A DNA stretch of 64,000 nt from contig JADKDM010000014.1 in the NCBI GenBank assembly GCA_016714565.1, forward strand, positions 135,620-199,619, read 5' to 3'. A model generated the notes under the pieces. That model was not told where the DNA came from, did no database searches, and was given only the letters and a program-made list of their open reading frames with translations. The DNA is from Candidatus Villigracilis propinquus (GTDB taxonomy: Bacteria; Chloroflexota; Anaerolineae; Anaerolineales; Villigracilaceae). This document shows, piece by piece, positions 33,517 through 41,555 of this stretch; position 1 is the stretch's first letter; the number at the start of each line of letters is the position of its first letter. The position numbers were made by a program, and so were the translations under genes.

Positions 33517-34842
33517 ATGAATACATCTTTCGTATCGAAACGTGCTCCTGTTTATGCCGATGTTCCTGACGAAAAATGGAACGATTGGCGCTGGCAGCTC
33601 AGCCACCGTTTGAACACGGTGGAGGATATTGAAAAAGTTCTCAAGCTGACCGACTCGGAAAAGAAAGCCCTGCAAACCCAGGGACTTTTCCGTGTGGATG
33701 TAACGCCTTACTTTATTTCGTTGATCGACCCCGAAGACCCTGATGACCCGACCCGCAAACAGATCATTCCCGTTGCGGAGGAATTGAACGCCTTCACCGC
33801 CATGATGGAGGATTCGCTGGCGGAAGACCGCCACTCTCCCGTGCCGGGGCTGGTTCACCGGTATCCTGACAGAGTACTTATGCTGGTAACGACACAGTGC
33901 GCCTCGTACTGCCGGTACTGTACACGCTCGCGCATCGTCGGTGACCCGGGCCAGACCTTCAACCGCCAGGAATTCGAGATGCAGATCGAGTACCTCAAGA
34001 ACACGCCGCAAGTCCGCGATGTGTTGCTCTCCGGCGGCGATCCGCTGGTGCTGGCTCCAAAAGTTTTGGAAGAGCTTCTCACCCGTCTGCGCGAGATCCC
34101 GCACATTGAGATCATCCGTATTGGTTCGCGTGTGCCGGTCTTCATGCCCATGCGCGTGACGCAAGAGCTGTGCGACCTGCTCGCAAAGTTCCATCCGCTC
34201 TGGTTGAATATTCATGTCAACCACTCGAATGAGATCACAAAGGAACTTGCTGAAGCCGCCGACCGACTGACCCGTGCCGGCATCCCGTTGGGCAACCAGT
34301 CTGTGCTGCTGGCGGGCGTAAATGACAATGTACATATTCAGCGCGAGCTTGTCCATAACCTTGTGCGTATTCGTGTGCGGCCTTACTATCTCTATCAATG
34401 TGACCTGGTCGAAGGCGCGGGACATTTCCGTACCCCTGTTGCCAAGGGCATCGAGATCATGGAAGGTCTGCGCGGACACACCTCTGGATATGCCGTTCCA
34501 CAGTATATAATTGATGCACCTGGCGGCGGTGGAAAGATTCCCGTTATGCCGAACTATTTGTTGAGCATGTCAGACCACAAGGTGATCCTTCGCAATTATG
34601 AAGGCTACGTCACAACGTATGAAGAGCCGACGGATTATCTACCCTCTGATGCAGCCAAGTTCAAGGGCATCAAACGCCCCGAACCCGGGCAGGGCGGTCT
34701 TACCGGTTTATTGGAAGGCGAAAGCCTGTTCATCAAGCCCGATGGATTTGACGAACTGCACAACCGCGGCGGTGGTCAACACCGCCTGAGAGATGAGAAC
34801 AAATGGAAGCCGCTGGGCATTGGCTCCGGCGAAACAGATTAA
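33517..34842 (+). CDS. kamA: lysine 2,3-aminomutase
   Basis: Radical-SAM, PLP-dependent enzyme that converts L-lysine to L-beta-lysine. At 441 residues it carries the cluster motif CASYCRYC (Cys128, 132, 135), LSGGDPL and the PLP lysine in DAPGGGGKIPVMPNYL (about residue 340). The VLLAGVNDN stretch is conserved. The ribosome site is CCGGAGG. Beta-lysine serves as a compatible-solute precursor, in EF-P modification, or as an intermediate of lysine fermentation. None of the fermentation genes is visible next to it, so a biosynthetic use is more likely here. Confidence 0.93.
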   Translation: MNTSFVSKRAPVYADVPDEKWNDWRWQLSHRLNTVEDIEKVLKLTDSEKKALQTQGLFRVDVTPYFISLIDPEDPDDPTRKQIIPVAEELNAFTAMMEDSLAEDRHSPVPGLVHRYPDRVLMLVTTQCASYCRYCTRSRIVGDPGQTFNRQEFEMQIEYLKNTPQVRDVLLSGGDPLVLAPKVLEELLTRLREIPHIEIIRIGSRVPVFMPMRVTQELCDLLAKFHPLWLNIHVNHSNEITKELAEAADRLTRAGIPLGNQSVLLAGVNDNVHIQRELVHNLVRIRVRPYYLYQCDLVEGAGHFRTPVAKGIEIMEGLRGHTSGYAVPQYIIDAPGGGGKIPVMPNYLLSMSDHKVILRNYEGYVTTYEEPTDYLPSDAAKFKGIKRPEPGQGGLTGLLEGESLFIKPDGFDELHNRGGGQHRLRDENKWKPLGIGSGETD

Positions 34843-34861
34843 CAAGGTGAATTGGTAACTA

Positions 34862-34905
34862 AAAGAACTGGCAGGCTTTTCCCTGCGCCTGCCAGTTCTT
34901 TCCAT
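34862..34905 (+). terminator. terminator after kamA
   Basis: A 15-bp perfect stem (34862-34876 with 34887-34901) with a 10-nt loop. It ends in TTTCC, 13 bp before the start of the next gene. Confidence 0.75.
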
Positions 34906-34918
34906 AAAGGAGAACACT

Positions 34919-35548
34919 ATGCGTAAAACGATGTTTATTTTTGCCGCCCTGGTATTTCTGGTGACAGCCTGTCTGCCGTCACAAAACACCCAGGAATTGG
35001 ATTCACGGGTCAATACCGCTGTGGCTGGTACCATGGCTGTGGAGGATCGAATTTCTAATTCCGTGGAACAAACGGTTGCAGCACAAAGTCCGCTGTCCTC
35101 GCCAACCGCTTCTGCGAATACGGTGGCACTTGCATTCACCGAAACCCCCACATCCACCGCCACCCCGCTGGTCATTGACACCTTTACGCCTTTCCCGGTC
35201 AGCCCCACGAACACAAAAGTTTCCACACAGGCCAAATACGCCTGCTCCGTGATTAACAGAAGGCCGTACGATCTTTCTGAATATTATCCGGGCGACAAGT
35301 TTGATATTAAGTGGACTATCGTTAATATCGGCTCAAAAGCCTGGGCTGCCGGCATTGATGTGAAATATTACAGCGGCCCGAAGTTTTCCGGCGTGGGCCG
35401 CGTTGAGATACCCAAGGTCATGAACCCGGGCGACTCATACACCATCGTGATGGACGGCTATGCCCCGGCCGATAAAGGACGCCATGTGATGCAATTCGTT
35501 GTAGACGGTCCGATGTGCTATCCGTACGCTGCCATTGTTGTGAAATAA
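34919..35548 (+). CDS. lipoprotein with NBR1-Ig-like domain (first of tandem pair)
   Basis: A 209-residue lipoprotein: signal peptide with lipobox LVTAC (Cys18), a Ser/Thr/Pro-rich linker to about residue 105, then a 100-residue Ig-like fold. KFDIKWTIVNIGSKAWAAGI and VMNPGDSYTIVMDGYAP, with the Gly-x-Trp and aromatic positions, fit the NBR1-Ig-like (next to BRCA1) group common in Anaerolineae exported proteins. The two Cys (YACSVIN and GPMCYPY) could bond. It is probably displayed outside the cell. Its function is unknown. Confidence 0.75.
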   Translation: MRKTMFIFAALVFLVTACLPSQNTQELDSRVNTAVAGTMAVEDRISNSVEQTVAAQSPLSSPTASANTVALAFTETPTSTATPLVIDTFTPFPVSPTNTKVSTQAKYACSVINRRPYDLSEYYPGDKFDIKWTIVNIGSKAWAAGIDVKYYSGPKFSGVGRVEIPKVMNPGDSYTIVMDGYAPADKGRHVMQFVVDGPMCYPYAAIVVK

Positions 35549-35564
35549 AAAAACAGGAGCAATC

Positions 35565-36212
35565 ATGATCCGGCGCAATACCAGATTTTTTGTTCTTTTG
35601 GCTGTCACAGCATTTATGCTTGCGTGTGTGATACCAACCTTTGCGCCCACCCCCGCGCCCGTTCCCACCTTTGACCCGAATTCCCTGTTCACAGCAATTG
35701 TGGAAACGGCAAACGCGGCAGCGACGCAAACGGCGCATGTATTGCCTCCCACTCTCACACCCACAGCCACGGTCCCACCGACCAAAACCCCCACCGTGAC
35801 CCCCAGCCCCACGGCGACCTTTTATTTTGTAATAGCCACCATCACTGTGCCGCCAACTCAGATACCGCTGGGCGTTTCAGACAAACAGTACGACTGCCAG
35901 GTACTTTCACAGACCCCGCAAAATAACAGCATCATCGCAAAGTCATCGGTTTTTGAAGCCCGCTGGACGGTGGCAAATATTGGCAAATCCGGCTGGGATT
36001 CCAACAATGCGGATTATCGTTATGTGAGCGGTGCGAAGCTGCATAGCGGTCCCGTTCGTGATCTGGAAAAATCCGTTTCGGCGGGTGGAACCATTGAGCT
36101 GGTTGTCAGCATGCAATCGCCTGCCGACCCTGGAACCTATTCCACTTCGTGGAAGCTCAACGTCGGCAAAACCGAATTTTGTCCGCTGGACCTGACTATC
36201 ATTGTTGAATAA
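35565..36212 (+). CDS. lipoprotein with NBR1-Ig-like domain (second of tandem pair)
   Basis: A 215-residue lipoprotein with lipobox FMLAC (Cys21), a Pro/Thr-rich spacer up to about residue 100 (TPTATVPPTKTPTVTPSPT) and a C-terminal Ig-like domain (VFEARWTVANIGKSGWDS, SMQSPADPGTYSTSWKL) clearly related to the preceding gene. Cys pairs (YDCQVL and FCPLDL) are in the same positions. The 16-bp gap to its neighbour indicates one transcript from a recent or old duplication. The partner or ligand is unknown. Confidence 0.75.
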   Translation: MIRRNTRFFVLLAVTAFMLACVIPTFAPTPAPVPTFDPNSLFTAIVETANAAATQTAHVLPPTLTPTATVPPTKTPTVTPSPTATFYFVIATITVPPTQIPLGVSDKQYDCQVLSQTPQNNSIIAKSSVFEARWTVANIGKSGWDSNNADYRYVSGAKLHSGPVRDLEKSVSAGGTIELVVSMQSPADPGTYSTSWKLNVGKTEFCPLDLTIIVE

Positions 36213-36230
36213 ATCCAAACAGTTAAACAA

Positions 36231-36267
36231 AAAATCTCCGGGCAAAAGCTCGGAGATTTTTTTATTT
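36231..36267 (+). terminator. terminator after the lipoprotein pair
   Basis: A 13-bp stem with one G-U pair (36231-36243 and 36248-36260), an AAAA loop, then a T-rich tail. It lies between convergent genes and may serve both. Confidence 0.8.
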
Positions 36268-36269
36268 TT

Positions 36270-36554
36270 TTAGGAAGCGGGTGGGAGCGGTTCGTCGTTG
36301 CTGACGATGGATGCAGCTTCCGGTTTCTTACGAAGCAGGAAAAAGCCGGTGATAAGAGGGACGAGGATCAAAATAACGGAAACACAAAGAAGGGCGTATC
36401 CTGCTGTGGGGGGCATGGGTTGGTCAACGCCGCCGAGCGAATACGTTCCATTTCCGGTAACGCCGCCAAAGCCCATAATGCAAGTGAATAAACTGCAGCA
36501 GGAACACAATAGTGCCAGAACAACGGTAATGATCATGCCAGTATTTTTGTTCAT
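36270..36554 (-). CDS. small two-helix membrane protein
   Basis: A 94-residue hydrophobic protein with two predicted helices (TGMIITVVLALLCSCCSLF and AGYALLCVSVILILVPLITG), a Gly-rich loop between and a Pro/Ser tail. It has a GGAG ribosome site. No family is recognised. The Cys-rich first helix might be a lipobox-like or palmitoylated region, but nothing supports this. Confidence 0.6.
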   Translation of the reverse strand: MNKNTGMIITVVLALLCSCCSLFTCIMGFGGVTGNGTYSLGGVDQPMPPTAGYALLCVSVILILVPLITGFFLLRKKPEAASIVSNDEPLPPAS

Positions 36555-36590
36555 TATTTTCTCCTAGTAAAATTTTCTTTTAGTATACAA

Positions 36591-36628
36591 AAATAAAAAA
36601 TGGGATGCAAGCTTTGCCTGCATCCCAT
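36591..36628 (-). terminator. terminator of the phe operon
   Basis: ATGGGATGCA (36600-36609) pairs with TGCATCCCAT (36619-36628). On the minus strand it is followed by a run of T (36590-36600). It lies just after pheT. Confidence 0.8.
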
Positions 36629-36633
36629 TGGTA

Positions 36634-39246
36634 CTAGCTGCGAAGTTTCGCGCCGACCGTATTTTCCAGCCGTTTGACGATCTTGTTGCGGATCGCGGCG
36701 GCATCGGCATCGGTCATCGTTTTGTCTGATTGGTAGGTGAGACTGTACGCCAGCGACTTTTTGCCAGCGCCGATCTTCTCATCTTTATAAACATCGAACA
36801 GGCGGACATTGGTGACGGTCTTTCCGCCCGTTTGCCTGATCAATGCTTCGACGGAAATTGCTTCCACTGAATCATCCACGATGACGGCGATGTCTTCATA
36901 GATGGGCGGAGTCTCAGGGACGGATTTGATGCCGTAGGTGGGATTCAGATTCCGCATGAGGTCGAGGTCAAATTCAGCAACGATGACTGGCGCATCGCCA
37001 AACTCAAACTTCTCCTTGGATAGCGGATGCAGTTCACCGAAGACGCCCACGACCTTTCCGCTCACTTTGACTTCGGCAGCTTTGCCGGGGTGCAGGTAGG
37101 GAGTGGATTCTGTGGCAGCGTAGGAAATGTCTGTGAGGCGCAACCCGCTCAAAAGGAGTTCGAGGCGTCCCTTCATGTCGTAGAAGTCAAAGGTGGGCGA
37201 GTCTTTCACATCCCACGCAGAAGCGAGGCGGGAACCTGTCATCACGATGGCAAGTTTGCGCGGCTCGTGCGGGAGATCATTCCCGTTGGGCTCGAAGACG
37301 GAACCGACTTCAAAGAGTGCCATTGATTCAGCGCGGGCATTTTTCTCGGCGGTCTCCAGCACAGACGTGAGCAGGCTGCGGCGCAGAACGCTGCGCTCGG
37401 GCGCGATGGGGTTCGCGATGCGGACGTAATTTTTCGGGGCTAGCCCCGCAAGACGCGCTTCGCGTTCGGGAGAGGTCATGCGATAGGTGACGACTTCCTG
37501 CAAGCCAGCCGCGACGAGCAGGTCGCGCAGATGTTCCTCCCACTCGTGGACGGGATTGCCAATTTGCGGAGGAAGCGCGTCGGCCATGCTGGTGGTTGGG
37601 ATGTTGTCGTAGCCGTAGCTGCGCGCAACTTCTTCGAGCACATCGGCGAGACCGACGACGCCTTCGGCGATGTCCATGCGATGATCGGGGGCAGTGACTT
37701 GTAACTTGTCACCTTTTATTTCACACTTGAATTCAAGGTGCGTGAGCAGTTCGGCGACTCTTTCAAGCGTGAGGTCAATGCCGAGCAGACGTTTGACATC
37801 GTGTGTGGTGACATCCACGACTGAATCTTTTGGCTTGAGCGGATACACATCCACGAGGTCGGGGGCGATTGCGCCGCCAGCCCACTCGGCCATGTATTTC
37901 AAACCGAGGTTGACGCCATGCTCTGCCATGGCAGGATGCACGCCGCGCGAGAAGCGGAAGGATGCTTCGGAGGGCAGGTTGTGCTGCTTTGCCGTGCGGC
38001 GGATGTTGATGAAGTTCCACGCCGCGCCTTCGAGCAGGACGTTGACCGTGCTCTTTCCACGTGAAGTGATCTTGCCAACAGGCATTTCGCCGGGTTTTGT
38101 TTCGATGCCTTTTGCATCGAGCACTTCCTTGGATGCATCGTACACTTCGGATTCAGAACCGCCCATCACGCCTGCAAGGGAGAGTGAACCTTTTTCGTCG
38201 CATACGAGCACGTTCATGGCAGTCAGTTTGCGCTCCACTCCATCGAGTGTCGTGAGCTTCTCTCCATCTTTTGCGGCGCGGGTGCTGATCTTAATTTTCT
38301 TATTGCCTGCGCGTTCTTTCAATACGTCATAGTCAAATGCGTGCAGCGGCTCACCGAGTTCGAGCATGGCGTAGTTGGTCGCATCCACGATGTTGTTGAT
38401 GGCGCGAATGCCAGCCAGCTTGAGTCTGCGCTGAATTTGGTATGGACTCGGCTTGATCTCCACATTGCGGATCAACCCCGCCACGAAGCGCGGATTGAGT
38501 TCGGAGTTGGTGATCTCAATTTCGAGTAGTTCTTTCACTGATTGACCACTGACCACTGACGGCTGACCGCTGACTGCTGCTTTTAGCTTCCGCCCCGTCA
38601 ACGCCGCCAACTCTCGTGCAATTCCGATGACATTCGCATTGCGTGCCATGTTCGGCAGAATGGAAATGTCCAATACTGCGTCACCGATGTAATCGGCGAG
38701 GGGCATACCCACGGGCGCATCGTCATCGAGAATGATGATGCCATCGCTTTCGTCGGTGATGCCGAGTTCCTTTTCGGAGCAGACCATCGAGTACGAGTCC
38801 ACACCGCGGATCTTGGCGCGCTTGAGGGTCATCAACACTTGTCCGTCGGCGTGACCGTCATACAGGGTGGAGCCTTCTTTTGCATACGCCACTTTGATCG
38901 GCTTCTCAAGTTTGCCTGCGCCTTTCAAATGGAAGATGTTCGGCGCGCCAGTCAGCACGACTTGCTCCTGTTGACCATCGAACAGGTCAAGCAGGGTCAA
39001 CTTGTCCGCGTTGGGGTGAGCCTTCACCTCGCGGATCTCCGCCACGACGATCTTTTCCTTGTCCCATGCGATGCCGTTGGTCTTGAACTCGTGCTTCTCG
39101 CCCGCGCCATAGGTTGGCATGGGCAAGCCCGCATACAGGATCTCGTCCACTTCGAGACCGGCGAGGGTGATCTTGCGAGCAATATCTTCGACGGTTAAAC
39201 CATCGAGGTCAATGAAATCTTTTAGCCATGAAATAGGTAACTTCAT
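36634..39246 (-). CDS. pheT: phenylalanyl-tRNA synthetase beta subunit
   Basis: An 870-residue subunit of the (alpha-beta)2 enzyme that charges tRNA-Phe. The N-terminal tRNA-binding OB domain (KIVVAEIREVKAHPNADKL), the B3/B4 editing domain (MGGSESEV region), the B5 domain and the C-terminal anticodon-binding ferredoxin-like domain (PPIYEDIAVIVDDSVEA) are all seen. Inside, near residues 221-236, a Ser/Gly/Gln/Val stretch (SGQPSVVSGQSV) is encoded by an ACTGACC-type repeat (38541-38583). It is not a normal part of the protein but keeps the frame. The ribosome site is AGAGGA. It follows pheS after a repeat-filled gap of about 100 bp. Confidence 0.95.
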   Translation of the reverse strand: MKLPISWLKDFIDLDGLTVEDIARKITLAGLEVDEILYAGLPMPTYGAGEKHEFKTNGIAWDKEKIVVAEIREVKAHPNADKLTLLDLFDGQQEQVVLTGAPNIFHLKGAGKLEKPIKVAYAKEGSTLYDGHADGQVLMTLKRAKIRGVDSYSMVCSEKELGITDESDGIIILDDDAPVGMPLADYIGDAVLDISILPNMARNANVIGIARELAALTGRKLKAAVSGQPSVVSGQSVKELLEIEITNSELNPRFVAGLIRNVEIKPSPYQIQRRLKLAGIRAINNIVDATNYAMLELGEPLHAFDYDVLKERAGNKKIKISTRAAKDGEKLTTLDGVERKLTAMNVLVCDEKGSLSLAGVMGGSESEVYDASKEVLDAKGIETKPGEMPVGKITSRGKSTVNVLLEGAAWNFINIRRTAKQHNLPSEASFRFSRGVHPAMAEHGVNLGLKYMAEWAGGAIAPDLVDVYPLKPKDSVVDVTTHDVKRLLGIDLTLERVAELLTHLEFKCEIKGDKLQVTAPDHRMDIAEGVVGLADVLEEVARSYGYDNIPTTSMADALPPQIGNPVHEWEEHLRDLLVAAGLQEVVTYRMTSPEREARLAGLAPKNYVRIANPIAPERSVLRRSLLTSVLETAEKNARAESMALFEVGSVFEPNGNDLPHEPRKLAIVMTGSRLASAWDVKDSPTFDFYDMKGRLELLLSGLRLTDISYAATESTPYLHPGKAAEVKVSGKVVGVFGELHPLSKEKFEFGDAPVIVAEFDLDLMRNLNPTYGIKSVPETPPIYEDIAVIVDDSVEAISVEALIRQTGGKTVTNVRLFDVYKDEKIGAGKKSLAYSLTYQSDKTMTDADAAAIRNKIVKRLENTVGAKLRS
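38541..38583. repeat. low-complexity TGACCACTGACC repeat inside pheT
   Basis: Degenerate tandem units of ACTGACC/GCTGACC over 43 bp, translated in frame in pheT. No other part of pheT shows such a run. Confidence 0.6.
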
Positions 39247-39270
39247 AATTAATGTCCTCTTGCTAATATC

Positions 39271-39356
39271 AGGGGTAAGTGACTAGGGGTTAGCGATTAG
39301 TGACTAGGAAAATCAGTCCTAGTTCCTAATCCCCAGTCCCTAATTCCTAGCCCTAG
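39271..39356. repeat. low-complexity CTAATCCC/GACTAGG repeat between pheS and pheT
   Basis: Degenerate units such as GACTAGGGG, TTAGCGATTAG, CCTAATCCCC and CCTAGCCCTAG. The last unit supplies the TAG stop of pheS. The style matches 30271-30344. Confidence 0.65.
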
Positions 39357-40411
39357 AATTGCTCCAAAAATCTCACATCGTTACCCCAGAAGTAACGGAT
39401 GTCGTTGATCTTGTTGCGCAGCATCAACTGGCGTTCGGGGCCCATACCCCAGGCAAAGCCGGAGTAGATATTCGGGTCGTAGCCGCCGTTCTGCAGAACG
39501 TTCGGATGCACCATGCCGCAGCCGAGAATTTCAAGCCAGCCTGAATTCTTGCAGACCTGGCATCCCTTGCCGCCGCAGACGAAACATTCCACATCCATTT
39601 CAGCGGACGGTTCCGTGAACGGGAAGTAGGAAGCGCGGAATCTCACGCGTGCATCCTGCCCGAACATGCGCCGCACGAAATCTGTCAGCGTGCCTTTGAG
39701 ATCGGCGAAGGTGATGTTCTTGCCAACCGCGAGTCCTTCCACCTGATTGAACTGGATCTCCGAGCGTGCTGTAATCTGTTCGTAACGGAAGCACATACCG
39801 GGGAGAGCGATGCGGATCGGAGGAGGGTCCTGCGGATTGGTCGCGGCGTATTCTCTCATCGCGTGGATCTGTCCGGGCGATGTGTGTGTCCGCATCAAAA
39901 TGGGGTTATCGCCGCGGTCACCTGCTTCGATGAAGAACGTATCCTGCATATCGCGCGCGGGATGATCGAGCGGGAAGTTGAGCATCTGGAAATTGATGTC
40001 ATCCGTCTCCACCTCGCGCGAGGTGTACACCTGAAAACCCATCTCCGCGAGAATGTCCAACACGCGGCGCAATTGCTGCGTGGATGGATGCAGTCTGCCG
40101 ACATTCACCGAACGCCCGGGCAGGGTCACATCCAATTTTTCTTCTTCGAGCGATTTCGCCAACGCGGCATTCTTGACCGCCTCGGCACGTTCCGCCAAAG
40201 CGGACTCGAGCGCCACCTTCACACGGTTCGCCTCCGCGCCGACAACTGGTTTCTCTTCCTTTGAGAGTTTCCCAAACCCGGCAAAGACCTGCATCAGCGG
40301 CGAACTGCGCCCAACGTTTGCCACGCGCCAGGCATCCAGAGCGGCCTGATCCGTGATCGCCGCCAAAGACTCCAACGCAGACTTTTCGATTTCCTTCAAT
40401 TTATCCAACAT
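39353..40411 (-). CDS. pheS: phenylalanyl-tRNA synthetase alpha subunit
   Basis: A 352-residue catalytic subunit of a class II synthetase. The N-terminal coiled coil is followed by GRLHPSTQQL, the motif 2 region (YEQITARSEIQFNQVEG), SAEMDVECFVCGGKGCQVC and the C-terminal motif 3 (GFAWGMGPERQLML). Two Cys pairs (CFVCGGKGCQVC) suggest a zinc-binding insert seen in some bacterial PheS. Start ATG 40411 with GGAGG at 6 bp is clear. The frame stays open upstream through a palindromic repeat. Expression is expected to depend on uncharged tRNA-Phe through the T-box leader. Confidence 0.95.
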   Translation of the reverse strand: MLDKLKEIEKSALESLAAITDQAALDAWRVANVGRSSPLMQVFAGFGKLSKEEKPVVGAEANRVKVALESALAERAEAVKNAALAKSLEEEKLDVTLPGRSVNVGRLHPSTQQLRRVLDILAEMGFQVYTSREVETDDINFQMLNFPLDHPARDMQDTFFIEAGDRGDNPILMRTHTSPGQIHAMREYAATNPQDPPPIRIALPGMCFRYEQITARSEIQFNQVEGLAVGKNITFADLKGTLTDFVRRMFGQDARVRFRASYFPFTEPSAEMDVECFVCGGKGCQVCKNSGWLEILGCGMVHPNVLQNGGYDPNIYSGFAWGMGPERQLMLRNKINDIRYFWGNDVRFLEQF

Positions 40412-40431
40412 AGAACCTCCAAAGTTTTCCT

Positions 40432-40519
40432 CGTCATTGCGAGGAGGGCTTCGCCGTCGAAGCCTCAGACATGTGGAGATTGCTTCGTCGCGAAGAACAA
40501 GAGCGCTCCTCGCAATGAC
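40432..40519. repeat. family A palindrome between the T-box and pheS
   Basis: CGTCATTGCGAGG at one end and CCTCGCAATGAC at the other. It is free of the GCARGTG module and therefore serves as the uninterrupted reference copy. It lies between the T-box terminator and the pheS ribosome site. Confidence 0.85.
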
Positions 40520-40531
40520 ATAAATACAAAC

Positions 40532-40818
40532 AAAAACCTCCCGTCCACAAATGGGACGAGAGGGAATTCTCGCGGTACCACCCAAGTTCATCGTTAACCG
40601 ATGCTCTTTGTGCCGACAATCATCGGCTTCCCTTATAACGCTGGGATTGCGTCCCGCACTACTGACGTTCGACTTTTGACCTTCGACGTGTTCACATGGG
40701 AGGCTCGAGAGGGAACTTCAACTGATTTCGGTCGAGTGCAATCTCAACAACTTCCTTGCACATCTCTGGCGGCTTCTGCCAGTCTACTTTCCTCTGTCAC
40801 TGCCTTTTAATTTTGTTG
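40532..40818 (-). promoter_or_regulatory. T-box leader of pheST
   Basis: On the minus strand the conserved T-box core GGGTGGTACCGCG lies at 40571-40583, preceded by AACTT as usual. The intrinsic terminator (arms near 40554-40563 and 40537-40546, then TTTTTG) overlaps the core, giving the alternative antiterminator. Stem I starts near 40790 with GAGGAAAGTAGA (AGTA motif), and a TTC Phe codon lies in GAAGTTCCC at a plausible specifier position near 40715. Uncharged tRNA-Phe would stabilise the antiterminator and let pheST be transcribed. A GTCGAAGGTC-type short inverted repeat near 40665-40690 lies in the linker. Confidence 0.88.
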
Positions 40819-40823
40819 CCGTA

Positions 40824-40851
40824 ATTATCTGCGGAATCAGGCTCCTGTCAA
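40824..40851 (-). promoter_or_regulatory. promoter of the T-box/pheST transcript
   Basis: TTGACA at 40846-40851 and GATAAT at 40824-40829 on the minus strand, spacer 16 bp. It sits directly before the leader. Confidence 0.7.
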
Positions 40852-40896
40852 GAGATACGGGATAAAATCAGGAACATCACCCATTTTAGGAGTCCA

Positions 40897-41541
40897 ATGA
40901 CCGCTTCGCCCATTTTTGAATTCGCCCTGCTCAGCTTTGTCTCCCTGTTCACCATGGTCAACCCCATTGGTGTGGTGCCTGTCTACACCGCCATGACCGC
41001 CAAGCTCACCCCGCAGGAATCGCACCGCGTGGCGCGCAAGGCCACCCTCACTGCACTGGCAATTTTGCTATCCTTCGCGCTCACCGGCCAGTGGATATTC
41101 CGCTTCTTCTCCATTTCTGTGAACAGTCTGCGCGTGGTGGGCGGCGTGATCTTCTTCTTCATGGGCTACGAAATGCTGCAAGCCCGACTTACCCGCATCC
41201 AATTTGACGATGAAACCACCCATGAATATATCAATGACATTTCCATCACGCCGCTGGGCATTCCCATCATCTGCGGACCGGGCGGTATCACCACATCCAT
41301 TTTGTTGATGAACGAATCAAAAACAGCCATGGAGTCGGGAATAGTGCTGGGCATCATCATCTTCATCATGCTATTTACCTATGCCCTGTTGATGGGCTCA
41401 AAACAGGTCATGCACCTGGTCGGAGAGAATGGCAATAAGGTGATGCTGCGGCTCATGGGACTCATCGTGATGGTCATCGCTGTGGAATTTTTCTTCAACG
41501 GCATCACGCCCATTGTCCGCGAAATGCTCAGGATCCAATAA
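40897..41541 (+). CDS. MarC family integral membrane protein
   Basis: A 214-residue protein with six predicted helices and the family stretches FEFALLSFVSLFTMVNPIGV and GYEMLQARLTR, then SITPLGIPIICGPGGITTS. MarC proteins are found beside marRAB in enterobacteria, but their function is not established; transport is presumed. The start has a TTAGGAG site. It is divergent from the pheST promoter. It ends 14 bp from the convergent HD gene, with no clear terminator. Confidence 0.88.
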   Translation: MTASPIFEFALLSFVSLFTMVNPIGVVPVYTAMTAKLTPQESHRVARKATLTALAILLSFALTGQWIFRFFSISVNSLRVVGGVIFFFMGYEMLQARLTRIQFDDETTHEYINDISITPLGIPIICGPGGITTSILLMNESKTAMESGIVLGIIIFIMLFTYALLMGSKQVMHLVGENGNKVMLRLMGLIVMVIAVEFFFNGITPIVREMLRIQ

Positions 41542-41555
41542 TATGATGGGGGCTG

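Noticed and set aside
40412..40591. N-terminal extension of pheS
   Set aside because: It translates the palindromic repeat and part of the T-box terminator. The start at 40411 has a GGAGG site.
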